From Oscillospiraceae bacterium (lineage in GTDB: Bacteria; Bacillota; Clostridia; Oscillospirales; Oscillospiraceae): DNA of 6,195 nt. Shown here one piece after another: positions 1-5,260 of the stretch (its first letter is position 1; the number at the start of each line of letters is the position of its first letter). Under the pieces are notes generated by a model, which worked only from the letters and a program-made list of their open reading frames with translations, did no database searches and was not told the origin of the DNA. The stretch is from contig JAISTA010000213.1 in assembly GCA_031272845.1 (NCBI GenBank), positions 1-6,195 of the forward strand. Direction: 5' to 3'. The position numbers and the translations under genes were made by a program.

Positions 1-75
1 AGGCTGGCAGACAGCCTGCCCTTTGAGGAAATTGCCGAGGCCTTGGGCTATGCGGCCAGCGAGGTCAAGCAGTGA
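1..75 (+). CDS. C-terminal end of a helix-turn-helix-like protein (partial)
   Basis: The first reading frame is open from the window edge to a TGA at 73-75 and gives 24 residues containing LPFEEIAEALGYAASEVKQ. The pattern (hydrophobic residue, then EEIAEALG, then a second helix with SEVK) resembles the helix-turn-helix of sigma-70 region 4 or a phage regulatory protein, where the final helix sits at the C-terminus. Only the tail end is present, so the full domain content and length cannot be seen. It precedes a zinc-ribbon gene and a DUF1492 regulator, which fits a regulatory segment at the front of a prophage or tailocin late region. It could equally be the end of a replication or recombination protein with an HTH tail. 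The reading frame is fairly secure; the function is weak. Confidence 0.55.
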   Translation, partial: RLADSLPFEEIAEALGYAASEVKQ

Positions 76-171
76 GTATACAACTGTGGCGAAACCGGCT
101 TCGGCATTTATTAGCCCGATTCGGCACACAGTTAGATAGGCCTCGGCGGCCAAAGCGAACAGACAATACAT

Positions 172-186
172 GCACCTATAAGGTGC
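172..186. promoter_or_regulatory. Perfect inverted repeat just upstream of the zinc-ribbon gene
   Basis: GCACCT (172-177) and AGGTGC (181-186) form a perfect 6-bp inverted repeat around ATA. It ends directly against the ribosome binding site GGGAGAG (187-193) of the gene starting at 200. As DNA it could be an operator; as RNA it would make a small hairpin beside the Shine-Dalgarno. No convincing -35/-10 pair is visible nearby. The rest of the 76-199 gap shows only a short GGCC-rich repeat and no gene I would support. Confidence 0.35.
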
Positions 187-199
187 GGGAGAGACAAAA

Positions 200-640
200 A
201 TGGATTATACACAAGAGCCGATTAAAATTTGCGGGAACTGCCTGCATCTTGACGAGCGCTATGAGACTGCCTGCCGCCGGTGCTTAGGCCGTACAGACCA
301 CCCGAAGCACTGGCTTGACAAAAGCGTCAGGCTTTTAGACGCCGAAGCGCAAAGAACGTGCATTCGCTGCCACACCGAGCGGTCAATATTGGCATTTTCG
401 AAAGACCGGATTTGCGACTATTGCCGCGAACAAGCAGAGAGGGAGCGCGCCGGGCGCAAAGCCGCGCAAGAAGCGGCAGGCTTTGCCGCGCCGCATGTTT
501 GCGCGGATTGCGGGGCGCAGCTCAGGACCTTTCGCGCGGCGCGGTGCCCGGGGTGTCAGCTTGTGCGCAGGAAAGAGGCGTGCCGCAGGAACGCGGCGGC
601 CTTCAGGCGGCGCAAAAAGTGTTCAAGGAGTAAAAAATGA
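200..640 (+). CDS. Small protein with three zinc-ribbon-like CxxC pairs
   Basis: This 146-residue protein has six CxxC knuckles arranged in three pairs: C11/C14 with C25/C28, C54/C57 with C72/C75, and C101/C104 with C116/C119. The gaps within pairs are 10-14 residues, as expected for rubredoxin-like or zinc-ribbon folds that each hold one zinc ion. The segment from about residue 78 is rich in Arg, Lys and Ala, and the last 25 residues are strongly basic, which suggests nucleic-acid binding. The ATG at 200 is supported by GGGAGAG at 187-193. I do not recognise a named family. Small multi-knuckle zinc proteins are common in the regulatory and accessory parts of Firmicute prophages, and its position before the late regulator fits that. 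A role in transcription control or DNA binding is inference only. The coding call itself is solid because of the regular cysteine spacing. Confidence 0.8.
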   Translation: MDYTQEPIKICGNCLHLDERYETACRRCLGRTDHPKHWLDKSVRLLDAEAQRTCIRCHTERSILAFSKDRICDYCREQAERERAGRKAAQEAAGFAAPHVCADCGAQLRTFRAARCPGCQLVRRKEACRRNAAAFRRRKKCSRSKK

Positions 641-656
641 CGGGAGCTGAAAGCCG

Positions 657-821
657 ATGAGCTTTTGCCGATACCGCGATGAAACGGGCGCAAGGACAAG
701 CCCGGAATGTGCTTTATACTGCTGTATAATCACACAACAAGCAGACAATATCCTAATACATAACATACTACGAAAAAAAGCGCCGTTTGACGGCAGCAGG
801 AGAAAAAATGACTACACGTGA
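657..821 (+). CDS. Doubtful Cys-containing micro-ORF
   Basis: An ATG at 657 opens a 54-codon frame ending at TGA 819-821. It overlaps the start of the next gene (808) by 14 nt in another frame. The product begins MSFCRYRDETGARTSPECAL and has four cysteines (C4, C18, C22, C23). A weak Shine-Dalgarno, GGGAG at 642-646, lies 10 nt before the start. Short Cys-containing proteins of unknown function are common in phage accessory regions, but nothing here proves translation, and the frame runs through the palindrome at 714-729. I regard it as possible rather than likely. Confidence 0.2.
   Translation: MSFCRYRDETGARTSPECALYCCIITQQADNILIHNILRKKAPFDGSRRKNDYT
714..729. promoter_or_regulatory. Palindrome with TATAAT-like -10, possible operator/promoter
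   Basis: TTATAC (714-719) and GTATAA (724-729) form a perfect 6-bp inverted repeat around TGCT. A TATAAT hexamer overlaps the right arm at 725-730, a position suited to a promoter for the DUF1492 gene at 808. No good -35 hexamer is visible 16-18 bp upstream (CCGGAA is there). If this is a promoter it would need an activator or be weak, and the palindrome over the -10 could be a repressor site. The remaining gap sequence to 807 is AT-richer than the genes around it, as expected of a regulatory gap. Confidence 0.35.
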
Positions 822-1221
822 ACTATCGCAGCTGTACTACCTGACGCAGGAAATCAAACGCGCAAGAGAGCGCCTGGCGGAGCTGCGGACAGCCGCGGCC
901 TCCGCAGCCGCGCATATAACGGGAATGCCCCGCTCCAACAGCGCGAGCGACCGCACAGCCGCCTCAGCTATCAGACAGGCCGACCTGGAGGATACCCTTG
1001 ACCGCAAGATTGAGCTCCTGGAAACCGAGCGCATTAAGCTGCTGACATACATAAACAGCATACCGGACAGCCTGACCCGGCAAATATTTCAGCTGCGCTT
1101 TGAGGAGCTTCTGACATACACCCAAATTGTGTGGAGGCTTGGCGGCGGGAACACTGAGTGGGGCATAAAAAAGCGGATCCAGCGCGAGCTTGCGCGGAGA
1201 AACACGGAGGAGAGCGCATAA
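808..1221 (+). CDS. DUF1492 / RinA-ArpU-like late-gene transcriptional regulator
   Basis: This 137-residue protein matches the layout of the DUF1492 family of phage sigma-70-like regulators. Its N-terminal helix (about residues 3-27, LYYLTQEIKRARERLAEL) is charged and heptad-like. A conserved linker (ITGMPRSNSASDRTA) and a second long helix (about 62-90) follow. The C-terminus (about 92-130) is sigma region 4-like, with LTRQIFQLRFEELLTYTQI and then RLGGGNTEWGIKKRIQREL as turn and recognition helix. I chose ATG 808 because AGGAG at 798-802 sits 5 nt upstream; the frame also opens at a TTG at 787 but that has no comparable site. Members of this group (RinA, ArpU and relatives) switch on late structural genes in Firmicute phages. 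The next downstream features are two near-identical promoter-like elements, which are natural targets. In intact phages this gene usually precedes terminase; here it precedes tail genes. Confidence 0.85.
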   Translation: MTTRELSQLYYLTQEIKRARERLAELRTAAASAAAHITGMPRSNSASDRTAASAIRQADLEDTLDRKIELLETERIKLLTYINSIPDSLTRQIFQLRFEELLTYTQIVWRLGGGNTEWGIKKRIQRELARRNTEESA

Positions 1222-1247
1222 ACGTGTTGCAGGCGGCACCAAGCGCG

Positions 1248-1298
1248 CAAAAAGCTGTCCCCCAATGTCCCTGACGGGTATGGTATACTATTATTATG
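1248..1298 (+). promoter_or_regulatory. Late promoter copy 1 (extended -10, paired TGTCC boxes)
   Basis: A TATACT -10 lies at 1284-1289, preceded by TG at 1281-1282, which makes an extended -10 (TGnTATACT). There is no TTGACA; the -35 window (about 1261-1266) reads CCCAAT. Two TGTCC boxes at 1256-1260 and 1266-1270 flank that window exactly 10 bp apart, one helical turn, as expected for an activator bound on one face. The predicted start of transcription falls at about 1296, on the A of an ATG. The element matches 1403-1453 at 43 of 51 positions, and the TGTCC boxes, the TG and the -10 are identical in both copies. It probably responds to the DUF1492 protein encoded just upstream; that link is inference. 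Confidence 0.7.
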
Positions 1299-1397
1299 GA
1301 AAGTATGGGCGCGGGCAGCATCATGAACCTTCACGGCAAGCGCCGCGCAGAAAGCTCCGGTTCCGCGCGATACAGTCCGATTACCGTAAAGCCGTAA
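1296..1397 (+). CDS. Possible leaderless mini-ORF downstream of promoter copy 1
   Basis: The ATG at 1296 coincides with the predicted transcription start of promoter copy 1 and opens 33 codons ending at TAA 1395-1397. The product contains MNLHGKRRAESSGSARYSPI after an internal Met at codon 10 and is basic. There is no Shine-Dalgarno at codon 1, so translation would have to be leaderless or begin at the internal ATG (1323). The stop falls just before the second promoter copy. I do not recognise the peptide. It may be a remnant of a removed gene or simply chance. Confidence 0.2.
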   Translation: MESMGAGSIMNLHGKRRAESSGSARYSPITVKP

Positions 1398-1402
1398 TCA
1401 CA

Positions 1403-1453
1403 CAAAAGGCTGTCCTTCAATGTCCCCGTCGGGTGTGCTATACTATTATCATG
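1403..1453 (+). promoter_or_regulatory. Late promoter copy 2 (repeat of copy 1)
   Basis: This is the second copy of the 51-bp element, offset by exactly 155 bp. TGTCC boxes lie at 1411-1415 and 1421-1425, the extended -10 TG at 1436-1437, and TATACT at 1439-1444; an ATG again sits at the predicted start (1451). Six of the eight differences from copy 1 (at 1408, 1416, 1417, 1427, 1429 and 1435) lie outside the TGTCC boxes and the extended -10; one is the free n of TGnTATACT (1438) and one is next to the ATG (1450). That pattern suggests the boxes are functional. It is the promoter nearest the tail operon, but the hairpin at 1513-1538 lies between it and the first gene. Confidence 0.7.
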
Positions 1454-1512
1454 AGACAAGGCTTCAATTCACCGCACCGAACACTCCGCCTGACAAACGA
1501 AACACAAAAAAC

Positions 1513-1544
1513 AAAGCCTTGCGGCAGCGCGGGGCTTTCCTTTT
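1513..1544. terminator. Terminator-like hairpin in the leader of the tail operon
   Basis: AAAGCCTTGCG (1513-1523) pairs fully with CGCGGGGCTTT (1528-1538) around a GCAG tetraloop, counting two G-U pairs. CCTTTT follows on the + strand, a modest U-tract. On the - strand the hairpin is followed by a better T-run (complement of AAAAAA at 1506-1511), so it could stop transcription in both directions. Lying between promoter copy 2 and the first structural gene, it could act as an attenuator, or as the 3' end of a transcript of about 95 nt starting near 1451. Confidence 0.55.
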
Positions 1545-1602
1545 ACCTGAACGGTGAAGCAATCTATAACGCGCCGTACAAAGCGGCGCAGGAGGGCAAC
1601 CT

Positions 1603-2502
1603 ATGCTTGATGAACTTATTCTGGCAGCTCTGCAAAACGACACGGCGTTAGCGGAAATGCTTGCCTCGTATGACGGCTGTCCCGCTGTGTTCAAGCAGTC
1701 CGCGCCGCCGGACAATGATGACGGCTGGGACGGCGGCAGCTATCCGCGAGTTGTTTTTACCGTTGACCTGCGGCCTGACCCCGAACGAAAAACGGCAGGT
1801 TCGGTGCTGCTTGACATTCACTGCGCCGACTCTGATGCCGCGCGGCCCGAAGACATTGCGCGCGAGGCCTTGCGCGTCATTTCAGACGCATTTTTCACGG
1901 ACGAAAACGCCGATTCATTTTACGTTCTGTGGAACAGGACGGATTTGTTCCCGCCGGAAAACCAGAATACTGGCGCGGAGGAAGCTCTAGTTTACGGCGC
2001 AACTATAACGTGCGAGCTTCTCGAGTTTCCGGCGCAAGCCACTTTCTCGCCTGATCCTGTCGCGGCGTTGTGCGAGTTCGCGAATGAATCTGGAGACGGC
2101 TATACCATAATCAGCGGCGCGGCGCAGCCGCAGGGCGTGTACCGCCCGACGGACGACGAGCCCGCGCTTTACTGCCGCGTTGTCAGTCTGTCAACAGACG
2201 CGCGGCAAAAGCGCAGCGACACGTGGTTCCGCGCGGTTTACGCGCTGCACCTCATGTGTCCGGGCGCGGAACGCCGCAATATATTCGCGCGGCGGCTCGC
2301 CGGTATGCTGCAAGCAAAAACCGTGCTGATACTTGACGACGGCTCGCCGTTTTTAGTTGAAAGCACAGACTGCAACCCGGCGGGAGACCCGCTGCGCGCC
2401 GGGCAGATAACGGTGTCGGGGCGTTTTGCCGCGCTTGACCCGCTGCCGAACATAACTTCGCTTGACCACATATACACAAATCTGGAGGATTTACATGGCT
2501 GA
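1603..2502 (+). CDS. Putative two-domain tail terminator protein
   Basis: This 299-residue acidic protein starts at ATG 1603, 6 nt after AGGAGGG (1590-1596). It occupies the slot directly before the sheath, where PBSX-like phages and tailocins carry the tail terminator that caps the growing tube. The sequence reads as two similar alpha/beta units. In unit 1 (about 1-143), the strand LLDIHCAD (69-76), the helix EDIAREALRVI (83-93) and the late strand YGATITCELLEFP (131-143) are the landmarks. In unit 2 (about 165-282), YALHLMCPG (213-221), RNIFARRLAGML (225-236) and AGQITVSGRFAALDPLP (266-282) fall in the same order. Known terminators are about 130-170 residues with one such unit, so this looks like a tandem duplication or fusion. 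No named family match is claimed; the assignment rests on position and fold-like pattern. The last 8 nt overlap the next gene. Confidence 0.55.
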   Translation: MLDELILAALQNDTALAEMLASYDGCPAVFKQSAPPDNDDGWDGGSYPRVVFTVDLRPDPERKTAGSVLLDIHCADSDAARPEDIAREALRVISDAFFTDENADSFYVLWNRTDLFPPENQNTGAEEALVYGATITCELLEFPAQATFSPDPVAALCEFANESGDGYTIISGAAQPQGVYRPTDDEPALYCRVVSLSTDARQKRSDTWFRAVYALHLMCPGAERRNIFARRLAGMLQAKTVLILDDGSPFLVESTDCNPAGDPLRAGQITVSGRFAALDPLPNITSLDHIYTNLEDLHG

Positions 2503-2869
2503 AGACAAAGAAATCAGGGCCAACGCCAAAACAGAGGGGATACGCTCCCCTACCCCGCGCAAAAATCGCGCAAAAACCGAAGCTGAACTCGTGCGGGAGG
2601 CTCCGGCAACATACGCTCCGCACAAAAACGCAGCGGCGGCCGTACCCAAACAGGCCCGGGCGGTACACAAACAGAAGCCGCCTGCTGTACCGGCTCCCGC
2701 AAGGCCTGAAGCCGCAATTCCTGTAGAGCAGCTAATCCTGCACGCAAAGGCGGCTTTCGGAGTTGAGCAATATGTCGCACGCGCCGCGCTCCAGCGATAC
2801 GGAGCGGCACTTACAAAATCGGCTGCGGCCGAAATAATCTTCAGTTTTACCCATAAGGAGGTAAAGTAA
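2495..2869 (+). CDS. Small basic Ala/Pro-rich protein preceding the sheath
   Basis: This 124-residue protein starts at ATG 2495, 6 nt after GGAGG (2484-2488); an in-frame TTG at 2462 lacks a binding site and lies deeper in the preceding gene. Residues 1-75 are low in hydrophobics and rich in Ala, Pro, Lys and Arg (for example KQKPPAVPAPARPEA), so probably disordered. Residues about 76-124 look like a compact helical domain: two helices (VEQLILHAKAAFGVEQYVA, then ARAALQRYGA) and a final segment containing the motif AAEIIFSFTHKEVK. The last part resembles the short C-terminal helices of small phage proteins found beside tail genes, but I do not recognise a family. It overlaps the preceding gene by 8 nt, and its TAA shares one base with the sheath ATG, so translation is probably coupled. 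A chaperone, connector or adaptor role is speculation. Confidence 0.7.
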   Translation: MAEDKEIRANAKTEGIRSPTPRKNRAKTEAELVREAPATYAPHKNAAAAVPKQARAVHKQKPPAVPAPARPEAAIPVEQLILHAKAAFGVEQYVARAALQRYGAALTKSAAAEIIFSFTHKEVK

Positions 2870-4281
2870 TGGCATCAATTTTTACAATCGGAGAGCAGAA
2901 GAAACGCCCCGGCGTTTACTTTAGCTACACAAAGGATGCGGGGGCGCGTTACCCCGGCATTCCGCTCGGCAACGCCGCAGTTCTCGTCAAGTCTGATTTC
3001 GGCGCGCTCGGACAGGTCGAGCGTCTTAAGTCATATAAGGACGCAATAGCAGCGTTCCGCGACGGCGGAACCGTGGATGTTATACGGCAGATATTCCTCG
3101 GCGGCGCAAAGGCTGTATACGCTGTGCGCGTCGGCTCCGGCGGCACAGCTGCCGCATATTCGGTTCTGGACTCAGCGGAAACCGCCGTTGCGACGCTCTC
3201 GACCAAATTCCCGTCCACGCGCACGCTTACTGTATCTATACAGGACAGCATTGTAAACGACGGCACGGCAGCCGTTACGCTTTACGACGGCACGGCGGAG
3301 CTTGAGCGTATCGTCTTTGGAAACGGCGCTGCGGATTCCGCCGCAAATCTCATCGCGGCGGTAAACACAAAAAGCCGCTACCTTTCGGCGGTGGCAGAAG
3401 CAGCGTCAGCAAACGCGATTGCGGAGGTTTCGCAGGATCCGTTTACTGCGGGAGCTGCCGTCACCACAGCAACGCAGGACTACGCCAACGCGCTTGACGC
3501 GCTCGTGCAGTATGACTGGACCGTTGCGGCGGTTGATACGACCGATTCCGACGTTACGGCACTGCTTGTGCAGTTTGCGCAGGGACTTGAGCAGAACGGC
3601 AGGTTTGCGCTTGCTGTTATCGGCTGTCCCCCGGATAACGACATCTCCGCGAATATCGCGGCGGCAAAGTCCGTCAACAGCCACAATTCAGTTGTCGTCG
3701 GCGCCGGATTTACGGACATTGAGGGCGGCGCGGTCACAGGCGCGTACTCGGCGGCACGCATTGCGGGTATTATCGCCGCAACGCCCTCAAACGCAAGCGT
3801 CACCCACAAGGTACTTGCGGACGCGGCGGACATCACCGGCACGATTCTGAGCTCAGACTATGAATCGGCGATTGACAGCGGGCTTTTGCTCCTGTCGCGC
3901 TCTGCAAGCGGTGAAATTTGGATTGAATCGGGCATAACGTCCCTTTCGTCGCCGCACGATAACGAGGACGGCGGCTGGAAGAAAATCAAGCGGACGATGA
4001 TTCGCTTTGAGCTTATGACGCGCCTCGGAATCGCGGTTGACGCGCTCGTCGGTCAGGTAAACAACGATAACGACGGTATCGCAACGGTGCTTCAGGAAGC
4101 AAACGGCGTTATCGGCGCTATGGTTAGTGAGAACAAGCTCAAGCCCGGCTCATACGTTGAGCTTTCCGCAGACACGCCGCCCACGGACGATTCCGCGTGG
4201 TTCAACGTGTACGCAAACGATGTTGACAGCTTGGAAAAGCTGTATTTCTTGTTCAGCTTTAACTACGGAGGTATTGCATAA
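2869..4281 (+). CDS. xkdK: Contractile tail sheath protein (XkdK-like)
   Basis: This 470-residue protein forms the outer contractile sheath of the tail; its subunits stack around the tube and shorten to drive the tube through the target envelope. The N-terminal arm (about 1-35) has the typical GEQKKRPGVYFSY start followed by a glycine-rich strand (GIPLGNAAVLVKSDFG). The middle (about 100-350) is the Ala/Thr-rich variable insertion domain. The C-terminal domain (about 355-470) has SLSSPHDNEDGGWKKIKRTM, then RFELMTRLGIAVDALVGQVN and a conserved end, LEKLYFLFSFNYGGI, the sheath-to-sheath arm. Its length matches PBSX XkdK and diffocin sheaths. AAGGAGG (2855-2861) precedes the ATG by 7 nt. Start and stop overlap both neighbours by one base (TAATG at both junctions). 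This is the firmest identification in the window and shows the particle is contractile (myovirus-type). Confidence 0.95.
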   Translation: MASIFTIGEQKKRPGVYFSYTKDAGARYPGIPLGNAAVLVKSDFGALGQVERLKSYKDAIAAFRDGGTVDVIRQIFLGGAKAVYAVRVGSGGTAAAYSVLDSAETAVATLSTKFPSTRTLTVSIQDSIVNDGTAAVTLYDGTAELERIVFGNGAADSAANLIAAVNTKSRYLSAVAEAASANAIAEVSQDPFTAGAAVTTATQDYANALDALVQYDWTVAAVDTTDSDVTALLVQFAQGLEQNGRFALAVIGCPPDNDISANIAAAKSVNSHNSVVVGAGFTDIEGGAVTGAYSAARIAGIIAATPSNASVTHKVLADAADITGTILSSDYESAIDSGLLLLSRSASGEIWIESGITSLSSPHDNEDGGWKKIKRTMIRFELMTRLGIAVDALVGQVNNDNDGIATVLQEANGVIGAMVSENKLKPGSYVELSADTPPTDDSAWFNVYANDVDSLEKLYFLFSFNYGGIA

Positions 4282-4751
4282 TGGCAGTAAATCAGCTTAA
4301 AAGACTAGACACCCGCAAGGTGATGACGGGCAAGGACGGACGGCTTTTTGTCACAAACAAAGCGGGTGCGGGACTTCTTCTCGCAGAGGTTGAGCAGTTC
4401 GTTTTCACGGCGAACTTCACGAATGTAACACGGCAGGGCGTTGGGACAATTCAGACGCAGAGCATCCCGGCAAGTATTGCTTATACGCTGACCTTCACGG
4501 AAACGGTTGTCCGTGACGACGTTCTGGTCACCGAAATGCTTGATTCGATCAAAAACGGCTTTGTTCCGTTCTTTGATTTTCAGGGCGCACTCTCCCGCTT
4601 CGACGGGCAGGAATCGCGCGTTGTTCTGCGCGAGTGCATCCCGGACGGCAGCGTGAACCTTATGAATGTCGTGCCGGGCGAGATTCTCAAGCGCGAGTGG
4701 ACTTTTGCGGTCAACGATGTGCCGGAATGGCTGAAAACGCTTACAGCGTAA
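4281..4751 (+). CDS. xkdM: Tail tube protein (XkdM-like)
   Basis: This 156-residue protein builds the rigid inner tube that the sheath surrounds. It has the XkdM/DUF2001 layout: a short N-terminal arm (MAVNQLKRLDTRKVMTGKDG), strands with VEQFVFTANFTNVTRQGVGT, a long hairpin (PASIAYTLTFTETVVRDDVL), a helix with EMLDSIKNG, and the closing motif PGEILKREWTFAVNDVPEWL (about 131-150). The order of sheath then tube is invariant in PBSX-like tails and supports the call. GGAGG at 4267-4271 lies within the end of the sheath gene (its Gly-Gly codons), 9 nt before the ATG, and the one-base TAATG overlap points to coupled translation. Sheath and tube are expected in equal, large amounts. It is of normal length with no defects seen. 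Confidence 0.92.
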   Translation: MAVNQLKRLDTRKVMTGKDGRLFVTNKAGAGLLLAEVEQFVFTANFTNVTRQGVGTIQTQSIPASIAYTLTFTETVVRDDVLVTEMLDSIKNGFVPFFDFQGALSRFDGQESRVVLRECIPDGSVNLMNVVPGEILKREWTFAVNDVPEWLKTLTA

Positions 4752-4763
4752 AGGAGCAACACT

Positions 4764-5237
4764 ATGACAGAGTACGAATATGAAGACAATGCCGTCGTCA
4801 CAGAAGAAGAGACAACGGAAGCCGAACCCATGTCCGAAGCCGACGTGCTTGCAGGGCTGCTTGAGGACAATGTCGTTGAACAGACAGTCCGAATCAAGCG
4901 CGGCAATAAAGTAAGGCTTGAGCTCACCTTGCATTCGCTGACGGAAACGGAAATTAACCGCGCCCGCAAGAACGCGATACCTCGCGGCAAGAACGGCAAA
5001 AAAGGCGAGCTAAATCAGGTTCTGTTCCGCTCGTGGGAAATCTATCTTGCGACGCAGGAGGGCTCCGACGGCAAAAAGGTATGGGATAATCCGCGCCTGT
5101 ACGATAAGTACGGCGTTATGCAGGGCGTGGACGTTATTGACCACGTTCTTCTCGCCGGAGAAAAGGCAAAGCTTCTCGACGTTATCGACGAAATCAGCGG
5201 CTACGGCGAGGACGAAGAGGAAGAAGTAAAAAACTAA
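4764..5237 (+). CDS. xkdN: Tail assembly chaperone, short form (XkdN-like)
   Basis: This 157-residue protein is the 0-frame product of the tail assembly chaperone gene, equivalent to lambda gpG. Such chaperones coat the tape measure and guide tube polymerisation, and are usually absent from the finished tail. The N-terminus (about 1-35) is very acidic (EEETTEAEPMSEADVL). The core (about 40-150) contains VRIKRGNKVRLELTLHSL, TEINRARKNAIPRGKNGKKG, RSWEIYLATQEGSDGKKVW and VMQGVDVIDHVLLAGEKAKL, which fits the XkdN-like family. The C-terminus is acidic (GEDEEEEVKN). AAGGAG at 4751-4756 lies 7 nt before the ATG. It sits exactly between tube and tape measure, where this gene belongs. Its last codons, AAA AAC, form a slippery site, so a longer product is expected. 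Confidence 0.88.
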   Translation: MTEYEYEDNAVVTEEETTEAEPMSEADVLAGLLEDNVVEQTVRIKRGNKVRLELTLHSLTETEINRARKNAIPRGKNGKKGELNQVLFRSWEIYLATQEGSDGKKVWDNPRLYDKYGVMQGVDVIDHVLLAGEKAKLLDVIDEISGYGEDEEEEVKN

Positions 5238-5260
5238 TTGAGGCGGGAGGACGCACCCGC
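5228..5260 (+). promoter_or_regulatory. -1 programmed ribosomal frameshift signal
   Basis: The heptamer A AAA AAC (5228-5234) is in the correct phase for tandem -1 slippage (reading GTA AAA AAC then the stop TAA). Eight nt later a GC-rich hairpin can form: GCGGG (5243-5247) with CCCGC (5256-5260), loop of 8 nt. An AGAGG stretch (5216-5220) about 7 nt upstream of the heptamer could serve as an internal Shine-Dalgarno stimulator, as in dnaX. All three elements sit where known bacterial -1 signals have them. The position, at the end of the tail chaperone, is where such shifts are conserved in tailed phages. Confidence 0.85.

Larger units (their letters stand above)
1222..1602. other. 381-bp regulatory gap between the regulator and the tail operon
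   Basis: No convincing protein gene lies here. The gap holds two copies of a promoter-like element (1248-1298 and 1403-1453), a terminator-like hairpin (1513-1544), a weak 6-bp inverted repeat (GATTAC at 1378-1383 with GTAATC at 1393-1398), and the Shine-Dalgarno of the next gene at 1590-1596. A 153-codon open frame that crosses the gap starts inside the regulator gene, passes through both promoter copies and the hairpin, and ends inside the next gene, so I treat it as chance. The gap is where terminase and head genes would be expected in a PBSX-like phage. Confidence 0.75.

Noticed and set aside
1..17. AGGCTG/CAGCCT inverted repeat at the window start
   Set aside because: It lies inside a coding frame with no A/T tract after it, so it is likely incidental.
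72..287. 71-codon frame starting GTG that overlaps the stop of the first partial gene
   Set aside because: The GTGA overlap is attractive for coupling, but no Shine-Dalgarno is evident, the second half is a shadow of the zinc-ribbon gene, and the peptide has no recognisable features.
1378..1398. GATTAC/GTAATC inverted repeat between the two promoter copies
   Set aside because: Six pairs with a 9-nt loop and no U-tract; too weak to call a terminator or operator on its own.
1248..1453. Direct repeats considered as attachment sites or insertion-sequence scars
   Set aside because: The repeats contain clear promoter elements in the same phase, there is no integrase or transposase between them, and the 104 bp between them shows no mobile element.
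1190..1651. 153-codon + strand open frame crossing the regulatory gap
   Set aside because: It starts inside the regulator gene, runs through both promoter copies and the hairpin, and ends inside the terminator-like gene. No binding site and no protein-like pattern; probably chance.
4305..4934. 209-codon - strand frame opposite tube and chaperone genes
   Set aside because: It is antisense to two firmly identified genes, has no ribosome site seen, and looks like a by-product of codon bias.
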